Assembly (NCBI RefSeq): GCF_000717185.1
Contig: NZ_JNYE01000045.1
Span: 26,874-90,873 of the forward strand
Source of the DNA: Kitasatospora phosalacinea
Lineage (GTDB): Bacteria > Actinomycetota > Actinomycetes > Streptomycetales > Streptomycetaceae
Reading direction: 5' to 3'
Length of the DNA: 64,000 nt
In this document: positions 46,865 to 55,300 of the stretch, in pieces
Numbering within the stretch: the first letter of the stretch is position 1
Layout of the letters: the number at the start of each line of letters is the position of its first letter
Made by a program: the position numbers and the translations under genes
The notes under the pieces: model-generated
The model's input: only the letters and a program-made list of their open reading frames with translations
The model's database searches: none
What the model was told of the DNA's origin: nothing

Positions 46865-47512
46865 ATGGCTGAACTGGTGTTCTTCTCGGGCACGATGGAC
46901 TGCGGCAAGTCGACGCTCGCCCTCCAGATGGACCACAACCACGCCGCCCGCGGCCGCCAGGGCATCATCTTCACCCGCCACGACCGGGCCGGCGCCGCCA
47001 CCATCTCCAGCCGGCTCGGCCTGCGCGCCGACGCCGTCGAGGTAGGCGACGACTTCGAGTTCCAGGCGTACGTCGTCCACCTGCTCTCGGCGGGCGGCCG
47101 GGTCGACTACCTGATCTGCGACGAGGCGCAGTTCTTCTCCGCCGCACAGATCGACCAACTCGCGCGGATCGTCGACGAGTTGGGCATCGACGTGTTCACC
47201 TTCGGGATCACCACCGACTTCCGCACCAAGCTCTTCCCCGGCTCCCAGCGCCTGATCGAGCTCGCCGACCGGGTCGAGGTCCTCCAGGTCGAGGCGCTCT
47301 GCTGGTGCGGCGCCCGCGCCACCCACAACGCCCGCACCGTCGGCGGCGTCATGGTCGTCGAGGGCGCCCAGGTCGTGGTCGGGGACGTCGCCGTCAACGA
47401 GGACGAGATCGGCTACGAGGTGCTCTGCCGCCGCCACCACCGCCGCCGCCTCACCGCCGCCACCGCCCGGGCCGCCGTCCTCTCCCCGGACGTCCTCCCC
47501 TTCGAGGGCTGA
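46865..47512 (+). CDS. tdk: Thymidine kinase (type II)
   Basis: 215 residues. The P-loop SGTMDCGKST is at ~9-18, LICDEAQFF supplies the Walker B/catalytic Glu, and the lasso with zinc ligands is CWCGARATHNAR plus the later CRRHH. TVGGVMVVEGAQVVVGD is the substrate loop. It phosphorylates thymidine in the salvage route to dTTP, complementing dut in the same window. ATG 46865 follows GAAAGG at about 12 bp. The 65-bp upstream gap holds two TTGACC-containing direct repeats. Confidence 0.95.
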   Translation: MAELVFFSGTMDCGKSTLALQMDHNHAARGRQGIIFTRHDRAGAATISSRLGLRADAVEVGDDFEFQAYVVHLLSAGGRVDYLICDEAQFFSAAQIDQLARIVDELGIDVFTFGITTDFRTKLFPGSQRLIELADRVEVLQVEALCWCGARATHNARTVGGVMVVEGAQVVVGDVAVNEDEIGYEVLCRRHHRRRLTAATARAAVLSPDVLPFEG

Positions 47513-47521
47513 GCCCGGCGG

Positions 47522-47552
47522 GGGGATCGTTTCGCCGGGTGACGCGATCCCC
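47522..47552 (+). terminator. Hairpin after tdk
   Basis: GGGGATCG (47522-47529) pairs with CGATCCCC (47545-47552) around a 15-nt loop, 9 bp after the stop. It could be a weak terminator or an operator for the next gene. Confidence 0.4.
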
Positions 47553-47582
47553 GACCCGGCCCCGGCCACCGCCCCGGCGCGC

Positions 47583-47588
47583 CACAAT
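47583..47588 (+). promoter_or_regulatory. -10-like hexamer for a leaderless start of the sulfurtransferase gene
   Basis: CACAAT, 6 bp, ATG 47595, no ribosome binding site. Confidence 0.45.
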
Positions 47589-47594
47589 GGCGGC

Positions 47595-48422
47595 ATGACC
47601 TCGCCCCTGATCACCGTCGCCGAACTCGCCGACGCCCTCGGCACCGACCGCGCACCCGTCCTGCTCGACATCCGCTGGGCGCTCGGCGGCCCGCCCGGAG
47701 CCGAGGAGTACGCGAAGGGCCACCTGCCCGGCGCCCACTACCTCGACCTCGACCACGAACTCGCCGACCCGCCCGGCCCGGCCGGCCGCCACCCGCTGCC
47801 CGACCCCGACCGCCTCGCCACCGCCCTGCGCCGGGCGGGCGTCACCGCGGACCGCCCCGTCGTCGCCTACGACGCGGGCCCCGCGCTCTCCGCCGCCCGC
47901 GCCTGGTGGCTGCTGCGCTGGGCCGGCCACGGCGACGTCCGCGTCCTCGACGGCGGCCTCGCCGCCTGGACCGCGGCCGGGCACCCGCTCACCACCGACG
48001 CCCCGGCCCCCGGCGACGGCGACTTCAAGGTCGAACCCGGCCACCTCCCCACCGTCGACGCGGACGGCGCGGCCGAACTCGCCCGCACCGGCCTGCTCCT
48101 GGACGCCCGGGCCGGCGAGCGCTACCGCGGCGAGACCGAACCCGTCGACCCGCGGGCCGGTCACATCCCCGGCGCCGCCTCCGCCCCCACCACCGAGAAC
48201 CTCGGCCCCGACGGCCGCTTCCTGCCCCCGGCGGCGCTCGCGGCCCGCTTCGCCGCCCTGCACGTCACCGACCCGGCCCGCACCGCCGTCTACTGCGGCT
48301 CCGGCGTCACCGCCGCCCACCAGCTGCTCGCCCTGACCCTCGCGGGCCACGACGGCACCGCCCTCTACCCGGGCTCCTGGAGCGAGTGGTCCGCGAACCC
48401 GGCCAACCCCGTGGAACTCTGA
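47595..48422 (+). CDS. Sulfurtransferase (tandem rhodanese, thiosulfate/3-mercaptopyruvate type)
   Basis: 275 residues in two rhodanese domains. The N-terminal one has LLDIRW, YAKGHLPGAHYLDLD and VRVLDGGLAAW but no catalytic Cys. The C-terminal one has LLDARAGERYRGE, AGHIPGA and active-site Cys234 in YCGSGVTA. It moves sulfur from thiosulfate or 3-mercaptopyruvate to cyanide or thiols. CGSGVTA resembles the loop of mercaptopyruvate-type enzymes. It ends 15 bp before copy B of the window's repeat element. Confidence 0.92.
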   Translation: MTSPLITVAELADALGTDRAPVLLDIRWALGGPPGAEEYAKGHLPGAHYLDLDHELADPPGPAGRHPLPDPDRLATALRRAGVTADRPVVAYDAGPALSAARAWWLLRWAGHGDVRVLDGGLAAWTAAGHPLTTDAPAPGDGDFKVEPGHLPTVDADGAAELARTGLLLDARAGERYRGETEPVDPRAGHIPGAASAPTTENLGPDGRFLPPAALAARFAALHVTDPARTAVYCGSGVTAAHQLLALTLAGHDGTALYPGSWSEWSANPANPVEL

Positions 48423-48436
48423 GGCGGACGGGGCCT

Positions 48437-48652
48437 ATTCAGGGGTTCAGCAGTCAGGGGCCTGGGGAACGGCGGGCTCGGGGCTGCCGGCGGTGCACTG
48501 CCGTCGCGTGCCGCTGCTCCGGGTTCTGTTCCTACGGCCCGGAGCAGCACGGACGCATCGACGGACTCCGGCCGCCAGCAGCTCGGACCCCCCGTTCCCC
48601 GGGCCCCCGACGGGGCCCTGCGCAGCTCGGACCCGCCGTTCCCCGGGCCCCC
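48437..48652 (-). repeat. Copy B of the conserved 3'-flank repeat element (long form)
   Basis: About 215 bp between the sulfurtransferase and sepH stops. The core is very similar to copy A and shares CGGAGCAGCACGGAC (48540-48554). One end carries ATTCAGGGG as in copy A. At the sepH end a ~31-bp segment starting GCAGCTCGGACCC is duplicated (48578-48608 and 48622-48652). Assigned to the minus strand because it begins 25 bp after the sepH stop. Confidence 0.85.
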
Positions 48653-48677
48653 GAATGCGGACCCTCGGCGGGAGCCG

Positions 48678-49736
48678 CTACTCGGGCTTCTTGCGCCGCG
48701 ACCCGAAGACGATCTCGTCCCAGCTCGGCACCGTCGCCCGGCGCCCCGGCCGGACGCCGTCGGCCTCGGCCTGGCGGTCGGTGGTGCCGACCAGGCGGTC
48801 GCGGTGCGGGGCGACGGAGCGCGGCATCAGGATGTCCGCGTACGCGGAGCCCGCGCCGACGCTCGCGGCGGGGGCCGCGGCCGCGGGCTCCTCGACCTCC
48901 TCGGGCTCCTCGGTGACCGTGGTCTCCACGCTGGGGCCGACCGGGGTGAGGTCGCCGCGGTAGGAGGGGACCACGTCCAGCAGGCTGGTGAGGGAGTCCC
49001 GTTCGGGGGCGGCCGCGGTCGCGGCGGAGGCGGCGGCCTCCCGGGCCTCGCGGACCTGCATGATGCGGTCGGCGGAGGGCCGCTCGATCATCGGGCGGGC
49101 CGGGCGGTCGTGCGGGAGCCGGGCGATCCGCGGGATGAACGGGAAGACCGAGTCCTCCTCGCGCTCCACGTTCTCGCCGATCAGGGCGCGGGCCTCGTCG
49201 TCGTTGGGCTGGACCAGCCGCCGCGGCGGGTCGTAGGACCAGGCGGCACGCCGGTGCTCGCCCTCCGCGCGGTACCAGAGGACGACCTCCCAGGTGCCGT
49301 CGTCGCGGCGCCAGGAGTCCCACCGCTCGGTGTCCTTCTCGGCGCCGCGCAGCGCGAGGCGCTCGGCGACGGCCTCGCCGAGCTGCGGGCCGGTGGACTC
49401 GCCGTGGCGGCGGATCGCCGTCTTGCGGGCGCGCTCGGCCATGAAGGCGCGCTCGGCGAGCACCGGGCCCTCGAAGCGGCGGACGCGTTCCACCGAGATC
49501 CCGGCGGCCTGGGCGACCTCCTCAGCGGAGGCACCGGCTCGTATCCGCGCCTGGATGTCACGGGGGCGGAGGTGGCTCTCCACCTCGATCTCGATCTGGC
49601 CGAGCCGCGGGCGGTCACCCCGGACGGCGGCGCGCAGCCGCTCGTCGATCGGCAGGGTGTACTCCGTGCTGTCGGCAGCCTTGAGCACCAGCCGTGTGCC
49701 GTCGTTGCTGACGGCCACGACGCGCAGTTCGGGCAC
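48678..49736 (-). CDS. sepH: Septation protein SepH (cell-division regulator)
   Basis: 352 residues from GTG 49736, which follows GGGAGG by 5 bp. The N-terminal DUF3071 domain begins PELRVVAVSNDGTRLVLKAA and contains a helix-turn-helix-like block RPRDIQARIRAGASAEEVAQ, then GISVERVRRFEGPVLAERAF. WRRDDGTWEVVLWYRAEGEH is conserved. The C-terminal half is acidic and disordered, ending RATVPSWDEIVFGSRRKKPE. SepH is known in Streptomyces to bind FtsZ and promote Z-ring assembly during sporulation septation. Followed by repeat copy B. Confidence 0.92.
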   Translation of the reverse strand: MPELRVVAVSNDGTRLVLKAADSTEYTLPIDERLRAAVRGDRPRLGQIEIEVESHLRPRDIQARIRAGASAEEVAQAAGISVERVRRFEGPVLAERAFMAERARKTAIRRHGESTGPQLGEAVAERLALRGAEKDTERWDSWRRDDGTWEVVLWYRAEGEHRRAAWSYDPPRRLVQPNDDEARALIGENVEREEDSVFPFIPRIARLPHDRPARPMIERPSADRIMQVREAREAAASAATAAAPERDSLTSLLDVVPSYRGDLTPVGPSVETTVTEEPEEVEEPAAAAPAASVGAGSAYADILMPRSVAPHRDRLVGTTDRQAEADGVRPGRRATVPSWDEIVFGSRRKKPE

Positions 49737-50208
49737 GGTTACCTCCCGGGTGGTGCCTGCCGACGTCACCTGCGTCGCTGCTCCCGTACTGAGTGTGGCC
49801 TGCCCGCTGGCGAGTGGCCACAACCTTGCAGAGTTACCCGGCGTGTCGGGCTTTCGCCCGGGCGCGCCGCTGTGGCACGGTTGCCTGTTTGCCACGTCGA
49901 CGGTCGACATCGCACCCGGGCGCCCGGTCCAGTCGTCTGACGGTTCGTCGACAACGAGTCCGAAGGCTCAGGCTCCACGAACAGTACTCCATTCGTGGCA
50001 TCCAGAGGGGCGGCTCGCCGCTCAAGTCTCCCGCGAATCACCGGAATCTCAAGAGCGGGCACCCCAATGACCCGCCGACGATCAACGGACGGTGATCATC
50101 TTCACATATATCGACCGGGGCGAACCGGATTTTCGACCCTTGTGTCCTTCTTTGGGCAAGATGGAGAGACTTGTTCGAAATTCCGACACGCCCACCCGAG
50201 GGACAGGG
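49737..50208. other. Divergent promoter region of sepH and the Ser/Pro-tailed membrane protein gene
   Basis: About 470 bp without a recognised gene. GTGGCCAC is a short palindrome at 49814-49821. The right half is less GC-rich (CATCTTCACATATATCG near 50098, and TTGTGTCCTTCTTTGG near 50140) and probably holds the rightward promoter. Confidence 0.4.
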
Positions 50209-50994
50209 ATGCCGCAGCAGAGGCAGCAGTTCGCGCACGGACCGACCGCGTCCGAGGAGAAGGCGGAACGCAGACGGCTCGATCTGACGGCCGCTCAGGT
50301 GGCGGCGAGCGCCCTGGCGGCGGTGGCCGGCGCGGTACTCGCCTCGGAACTCGGAGTGTACGGAACGATACTCGGTGCGGCCGTCGTCTCGGTGGGGGCG
50401 ACCATCGGAAGCGCGCTCTTCCAGCACCTCTTCAAACGCACCGGGGAACAACTGCGCAACGCGGTGGAACGCGGCACCGAATCCCCTCCGGCCGCGCGCC
50501 CCGCGCCCGCCCCGGCGAACGGAATCAGCCAGGACTGGAACGCCCCCCGGGTGCTGCGCGCGAAACGCCGCTGGACGTGGAAGTCGTACGCGGCGGTCTC
50601 CGGGCTGGTGTTCGTGCTCGCCATGGTGCCGGTCGTCGCGGTGGAACTCGCGGCCGGGAAGCCGCTGCACGACATCACCACCGGGCAGGACGGCAGCGGC
50701 ACCTCGTTCAACCCCTCGCGGCCGTCCGGCGACCGGCAGCAGCCGGACGACCGGGACGGCACGCCGTCCACCGGCCCGTCCGACCTGCCCTCGTCCTCGT
50801 CCTCGTCCTCGCCCTCCGCCGTCCCGTCGACGGCGCCGAGCGGTTCGGCCCGGCCGTCCGAGGGGGCGTCCGCCCGGCCGTCGCCGAGCGGGGCGGCGGG
50901 GTCGGCCGAGCCGTCCGCGCCGGCCCCGGCGCCGTCGGCGGCCGCCCCGAGCGCGCAGGACGCGCCGCCCGGGACGGCCGGACCGACCGGCTGA
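50209..50994 (+). CDS. Membrane protein with long Ser/Pro-rich tail, function unknown
   Basis: 261 residues from ATG 50209, preceded by GAGGGACAGGG. A charged N-terminus leads to a hydrophobic Ala/Gly-rich segment (VAASALAAVAGAVLASELGV, GTILGAAVVSVGATIGSAL), a cytoplasmic-looking linker, then a second helix SYAAVSGLVFVLAMVPVVAV at ~125-145. The last ~110 residues are almost only Ser, Pro, Ala, Gly and Thr, including eight consecutive Ser, a composition typical of wall-spanning or mannosylated stalks. The family is not recognised. The gene is divergent from sepH. Confidence 0.75.
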   Translation: MPQQRQQFAHGPTASEEKAERRRLDLTAAQVAASALAAVAGAVLASELGVYGTILGAAVVSVGATIGSALFQHLFKRTGEQLRNAVERGTESPPAARPAPAPANGISQDWNAPRVLRAKRRWTWKSYAAVSGLVFVLAMVPVVAVELAAGKPLHDITTGQDGSGTSFNPSRPSGDRQQPDDRDGTPSTGPSDLPSSSSSSSPSAVPSTAPSGSARPSEGASARPSPSGAAGSAEPSAPAPAPSAAAPSAQDAPPGTAGPTG

Positions 50995-50998
50995 CGGA

Positions 50999-51029
50999 GG
51001 CGCCCGGGCGCCCGGGCGCTCAGGCGCCC
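50999..51029. terminator. GC-rich palindromic stretch between convergent genes
   Basis: GGGCGC-TCAG-GCGCCC at 51014-51029, next to overlapping GCGCCCGGGCGC palindromes, sits between stops at 50994 and 51020 and overlaps the second. Confidence 0.4.
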
Positions 51030-52321
51030 AGCACCCGGCGCAGGTAGTCGTTGGCGAACCGGCGCTCCGGGTCGACCTTGTCGCGCAGCGCCGTGAAGTC
51101 GCCGAAGTGCGGGTAGACGGAGGAGAGGTACTCGGCGTCCCGGGTGTGCAGCTTGCCCCAGTGCGGGCGCCCCTGGTGGGCGGCCATCAGCTTCTCCACC
51201 TCGGTGAAGTAGGACAGCTCGCGGGTGCCCCGGTACAGGTGGACGGCGATGTACGCGCTGTCCCGCCCGTTCGCGGTGGACAGCCACAGGTCGTCCGCCG
51301 GGGCCACCCGCACCTCCACCGGGAAGCTGATCCGCCAGTCGGAGCGCTCCACCAGCGCCTTCAGTTCGCGCAGCACCTCGGTGGCCGCCTCGCGCGGCAC
51401 CGCGTACTCCATCTCGATGAAGCGCACCTTGCGCGGGCTGGTGTAGACCTTGTAGGCCTCGTCGGTGAAGCGGCGCTCGGACCAGGCCCGGCTGGCGGCC
51501 TGGGCGATGGTCGGGATCGCGCCGGGGAAGGCCCGGCCCACCCGGCAGGCGCCCTCCCAGACCGTGTTGGAGAGGAAGTCGTCGTCCAGCCAGGCCCTGA
51601 ACCTCGGCAGCGGTGCGGCCGGGCCCTGGCTGCGGTTGTTGCGCTTGGTCGAGCAGCGGTCGGTGTGCGGGAACCAGTAGAACTCGAAGTGCTCGTTGAC
51701 GGCCGTCAGGTCGTCGAAGGAGTGCAGCACCTCGTCGAAGCCCATCGGCTTCTCGTGCGCGCTCAGCAGGAACATCGGCTCCACCGCGAAGGTCAGCGCG
51801 CTCACCACGCCCAGCGCGCCCAGGCCCAGCCGCGCGCCCTGGAACAGCTCCGGGTCCTCGGTCGCCGAGCAGGTGCGCACCGAGCCGTCGGCGAGGACGA
51901 TCTCGACCTCCCGGATCTGCGCGGCGAGCGAGCCGGAGTCCCGGCCGGTGCCGTGGGTGCCGGTGCTGGTCGCGCCCGCGACCGTCTGCACCTCGATGTC
52001 GCCCATGTTCGTCAGCGAGAGGCCCGCGGTCGCGAGCAGGCGGTTCAGCCGGTGCAGCGGCAGGCCCGACTCGACGGTGACCGTCCCGGCCCCGCGGTCG
52101 AGCCCGCGCACCGCGGTCAGGTTGTCCGGGCGCACCAGCACGGCGTCCCCGGCGGCGGCTATCGCGGTGAACGAGTGCCCCGAGCCCACCGCCTTCACCG
52201 GCAGCCCGGCCGCCCCGGCGGCGACCACCGCGGCCGAGAGCTCCTCGACCGAGCCGGGCGCCACCACCCGCGCGGGTCGCGCGCTCTGGTTGCCCGCCCA
52301 GTTCCGCCACACCTCGGTCAT
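51020..52321 (-). CDS. FAD-linked sugar-lactone/alditol oxidase (D-arabinono-1,4-lactone oxidase family)
   Basis: 433 residues. The FAD-binding (PCMH) domain covers ~15-185 with ARVVAPGSVEELSAAVVAA, GSGHSFTAIAAAGD and GATSTGTHGTG. The C-terminal lactone-oxidase domain ends with HWGKLHTRDAEYLSSVYPHF and FANDYLRRVLG. In covalent members the flavin attaches to a His in the GSGHSF segment, present here. Likely substrates are alditols or aldonolactones, oxidised with release of H2O2. ATG 52321 follows a GGAG directly, with GGGAGG further upstream. Confidence 0.92.
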   Translation of the reverse strand: MTEVWRNWAGNQSARPARVVAPGSVEELSAAVVAAGAAGLPVKAVGSGHSFTAIAAAGDAVLVRPDNLTAVRGLDRGAGTVTVESGLPLHRLNRLLATAGLSLTNMGDIEVQTVAGATSTGTHGTGRDSGSLAAQIREVEIVLADGSVRTCSATEDPELFQGARLGLGALGVVSALTFAVEPMFLLSAHEKPMGFDEVLHSFDDLTAVNEHFEFYWFPHTDRCSTKRNNRSQGPAAPLPRFRAWLDDDFLSNTVWEGACRVGRAFPGAIPTIAQAASRAWSERRFTDEAYKVYTSPRKVRFIEMEYAVPREAATEVLRELKALVERSDWRISFPVEVRVAPADDLWLSTANGRDSAYIAVHLYRGTRELSYFTEVEKLMAAHQGRPHWGKLHTRDAEYLSSVYPHFGDFTALRDKVDPERRFANDYLRRVLGA

Positions 52322-52460
52322 CTCCGGAGCCTCCCGCTCGTGCGCCCTACCTCCCGGTTCTACCGGTGGGTACGGGGAGCGTAGTCACAACGAACGCGCA
52401 GGTCTACGGCAGACGGGCCGGAACGACCGGGGCCCGGGACGACCGGGGCCCGGGCCGGCC

Positions 52461-52629
52461 GGCGGTGCACTGCCGGTGCGTGCGGTGGCCGCGGGCGCTG
52501 TTGCCGCGGTCCGGAGCAGCACGGACCTTCGACGGGCTCCGGCCGCCAGCAGTTCGGAGCCGCCGTTCCCCGGCCCCCTGGCGGGGCTCGTCGGCAGCTC
52601 GGATCCGTGCGGTCCCCGGGCCCGGCCCC
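52461..52629 (-). repeat. Copy C of the conserved 3'-flank repeat element
   Basis: About 170 bp, with the shared words CGGAGCAGCACGGAC (52512-52526) and CTCCGGCCGCCAGCAG, and like copy B a second GCAGCTCGGA segment near 52594. It begins 3 bp after the stop of the MFS gene to its right, on that gene's strand. The rest of the 52322-52632 gap holds the promoter region of the lactone oxidase gene and nothing else I recognise. Confidence 0.8.
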
Positions 52630-52632
52630 CCG

Positions 52633-53889
52633 TCAGCGGCCGGGGGCCACCGCCTCCGCCTCCGCCGCGGCCGCCCGCCCGGCCGCGAGCTGGCGGCGCA
52701 GGCGGGGGAGCCCCGCGTAGGCGGCCGTCGCGGCGAGGACGGCCGCGGCGACCGGCACCCAGTAGCCGTTGGCGCTGCCGGCCGCGTCGACGACGATCCC
52801 GGCGGCGGAGGACCCGGCGGCGACGCCGAGGGCGAGGCCGGTGGTGGTCCAGGTCATGCCCTCGGTGAGCCGGGCGGCGGGGACGAGCCGCTCCACCAGG
52901 GCCATCGCGGTGATCAGGGTGGGGGAGATGGCCAGGCCGGAGAGGAAGAGCGCGCCGCCGACGCCGGCCAGGGCCGCGGTGCCGTGCAGCAGGTGCGCGG
53001 CGACGACCAGCGGCGCCATCCCGGCGGCCATCACGCCGACGCCGACCAGGAAGCGGCGGTCCATCGCGCCGGTGAACTTCAGCGCGCCGAACACCGCCCC
53101 GGCCAGGCAGGAGCCGAGGGCGTACACGGCGAGCACGTAGCCGGAGGCGGCGGGGTGGCCCTGGGCCTTGGCGAAGGCGACGGTGACCACCTCGACCGAG
53201 CCGAAGACGACGCCGACCGCGGCGAGGGTCAGGATCAGGGTCTGGATGCCCTTGTCGCGGACCACGGAGGCGCCGGCGCGGTGCTCCACCGGGTGGGCGG
53301 GGGGCTCGGTGCGGCGCTGGGCGGTGAACAGCAGGACGCCGACGACCAGGAAGACCCCGGCGAGCAGCAGGCCGGACTCGGGGAAGAGCGAGGTGGCCAG
53401 GGTCGCGGCGAGGATCGGGCCGATGATGAAGCAGACCTCGTCCGCGACGGCCTCGAAGGAGTACGCGGTGTGCAGCTTGGGCGGCTCGTCCCGGTAGAGG
53501 TGAGCCCAGCGGGCGCGGACCATCGAGCCGGTGCTCGGCATGGTGCCCATGCCCGCGGCGAAGACGAACAGCGTCCAGTCGGGGAGGCCGTAGTGCGCGC
53601 CGAGCAGCAGCCCGGCGGCGGAGAGCACGGTGACGGCGGTGGCCGGGAGGGCGACCCGGCGCTGGCCGTGCCGGTCGACCAGGCGGGAGATCCGCGGGCC
53701 GAGGACCGCGGCGGAGACGGCCAGGAAGGCGGAGAGCAGGCCCCCGAGCCAGAAGGAGCCCTTGATCTCGCCGAGCATCGTGACGATGCCGATCCCGGTC
53801 ATCGAGATCGGCAGGCGGGCGATCAGGCCGGTGAGGGAGAAGGCCAGGGATCCGGGGGCGGCGAACACCTGGCGGTAGCTGGACAGCAC
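52633..53889 (-). CDS. MFS transporter (12-TM)
   Basis: 418 residues from GTG 53889, with CGGAG 9 bp upstream. Helices include GSLAFSLTGLIARLPISMTG, VLGPRISRLVDRHGQRRVAL (motif A-like loop), YSFEAVADEVCFIIGPILAA and VVFGSVEVVTVAFAKAQGHP. The pattern of a DEVCFIIGP segment in helix 5 is shared by a group of actinobacterial MFS proteins with unassigned substrates. The gene stands alone. Its 3' flank is repeat copy C. Confidence 0.9.
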   Translation of the reverse strand: MLSSYRQVFAAPGSLAFSLTGLIARLPISMTGIGIVTMLGEIKGSFWLGGLLSAFLAVSAAVLGPRISRLVDRHGQRRVALPATAVTVLSAAGLLLGAHYGLPDWTLFVFAAGMGTMPSTGSMVRARWAHLYRDEPPKLHTAYSFEAVADEVCFIIGPILAATLATSLFPESGLLLAGVFLVVGVLLFTAQRRTEPPAHPVEHRAGASVVRDKGIQTLILTLAAVGVVFGSVEVVTVAFAKAQGHPAASGYVLAVYALGSCLAGAVFGALKFTGAMDRRFLVGVGVMAAGMAPLVVAAHLLHGTAALAGVGGALFLSGLAISPTLITAMALVERLVPAARLTEGMTWTTTGLALGVAAGSSAAGIVVDAAGSANGYWVPVAAAVLAATAAYAGLPRLRRQLAAGRAAAAEAEAVAPGR

Positions 53890-54116
53890 GGGGGAGGCTC
53901 CGTCGGAGGTCGGGTGAGGGTCTGACGGGTGGGGGATACAACCATTGGTAATGCGCGATCGTGGTGCAGACAGCTTACGAAGCGGGGCCGAACATCCGCA
54001 TCCGGGTTGTTCGCGGACATCCCGGGCACCGCCCGGCCCGCCCCGCCGCCGCCTTGCCGCCACCCCGCCGCCGCCCCGCGGGGCCGCCCGTGCACCGGAC
54101 GGCCCGTTCCGGGTGG

Positions 54117-54122
54117 CAGGAT
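54117..54122 (+). promoter_or_regulatory. -10-like hexamer for a leaderless start of hemH
   Basis: CAGGAT, 7 bp, ATG 54130. GGGAG lies inside the spacer, so a short leader is also possible. Confidence 0.4.
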
Positions 54123-54129
54123 CGGGAGC

Positions 54130-55272
54130 ATGTCCGACACGCGCACCCCGAGCCCCACCGACCCCGCGCCGTACGACGCGCTGCTGCTGCTGTCCTTCGG
54201 CGGGCCGGAGGGCCCCGAGGACGTGGTGCCCTTCCTGGAGAACGTCACCCGCGGGCGGGGCATCCCCAAGGAGCGGCTCACCGAGGTCGGCAAGCACTAC
54301 TTCCTGTTCGGCGGCGTCAGCCCGATCAACGGGCAGAACCGCGAGCTGCTGGCCGCGCTGCGCAAGGACTTCGCCGACGCGGGCCTCGACCTGCCGGTGT
54401 ACTGGGGCAACCGGAACTGGGCCCCGTACCTGGTGGACGCGCTCCGGGAGATCGCCGACGACGGCCACCGCCGGGTGCTGGTGCTGGCCACCAGCGCCTA
54501 CGCCGGGTACTCGGGCTGCCGCCAGTACCGGGAGAACCTGGCCGACGCGCTGGCGCAGCTGGCCGCCGAGGGGCGCCCGGAGCTGACGGTCGACAAGCTG
54601 CGGCACTTCTACAACCACCCCGGCTTCGTCGAGCCGATGACCGACGCCACCCTGGCCGCGCTCGCCGCGCTGCCGGAGCAGGCGAGGGACGGCGCCCGGC
54701 TGGCGTTCACCACGCACTCGATCCCGACCGCGATGGCCGAGACCTCCGGCACCCCCGACGACCCGGCCCGCGGCACCCCCGGCGGGGCCTACGTCGCCCA
54801 GCACCTGGACGTGGCCCGGCTGATCGCCGCCGCGGTGGCCGAGCGCACCGGCGTCGCCGACCGGCCCTGGCAGCTGGTCTACCAGAGCCGCTCCGGCGCC
54901 CCGCACGTCCCGTGGCTGGAACCGGACGTGTGCGACCACCTGGCGGCCGAGCGGGCGGACGGCGCCCCGGCGGTGGTGATGGTGCCGATCGGCTTCGTCT
55001 CCGACCACATGGAGGTCAAGTACGACCTGGACACCGAGGCGGTGGCCAAGGCCGCCGAACTCGGCCTGCCGGTCGCCCGGGCCGCCACCGTCGGCGCCGA
55101 CCCGCGGTTCGCCGCCGCCGTCCGGGAGCTCGTGCTGGAGCGCGCCGCCGTCCAGCGCGGCGAGGCGGTCACCCGCTGCGCGCTGGGCGCCCTCGGCCCC
55201 AGCCACGACCTGTGCGCCACCGCCTGCTGCCCCAACCCGCGCGCGCCCCGTCCCGCCGCCGCCGAAGCCTGA
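54130..55272 (+). CDS. hemH: Ferrochelatase / coproporphyrin ferrochelatase
   Basis: 380 residues. It opens [20 protein letters not shown], the family N-terminus. The metal-binding His is probably in [12 protein letters not shown] and a Glu in [14 protein letters not shown]. In actinobacteria this enzyme usually inserts iron into coproporphyrin III in the coproporphyrin-dependent haem route. A Cys-rich end ([18 protein letters not shown]) is consistent with the 2Fe-2S cluster known in many actinobacterial members. It is followed 28 bp later by the IMPase-like gene. Confidence 0.94.
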   Translation: MSDTRTPSPTDPAPYDALLLLSFGGPEGPEDVVPFLENVTRGRGIPKERLTEVGKHYFLFGGVSPINGQNRELLAALRKDFADAGLDLPVYWGNRNWAPYLVDALREIADDGHRRVLVLATSAYAGYSGCRQYRENLADALAQLAAEGRPELTVDKLRHFYNHPGFVEPMTDATLAALAALPEQARDGARLAFTTHSIPTAMAETSGTPDDPARGTPGGAYVAQHLDVARLIAAAVAERTGVADRPWQLVYQSRSGAPHVPWLEPDVCDHLAAERADGAPAVVMVPIGFVSDHMEVKYDLDTEAVAKAAELGLPVARAATVGADPRFAAAVRELVLERAAVQRGEAVTRCALGALGPSHDLCATACCPNPRAPRPAAAEA

Positions 55273-55300
55273 GCCCCCGCGGCCCCGAGAATCCGAGACG

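Noticed and set aside
41549..52629. The triple repeat as an insertion sequence or MITE
   Set aside because: I see no transposase, no matching terminal inverted repeats and no target-site duplication. The consistent placement after stop codons argues for a 3'-flank element, though mobility is not excluded.
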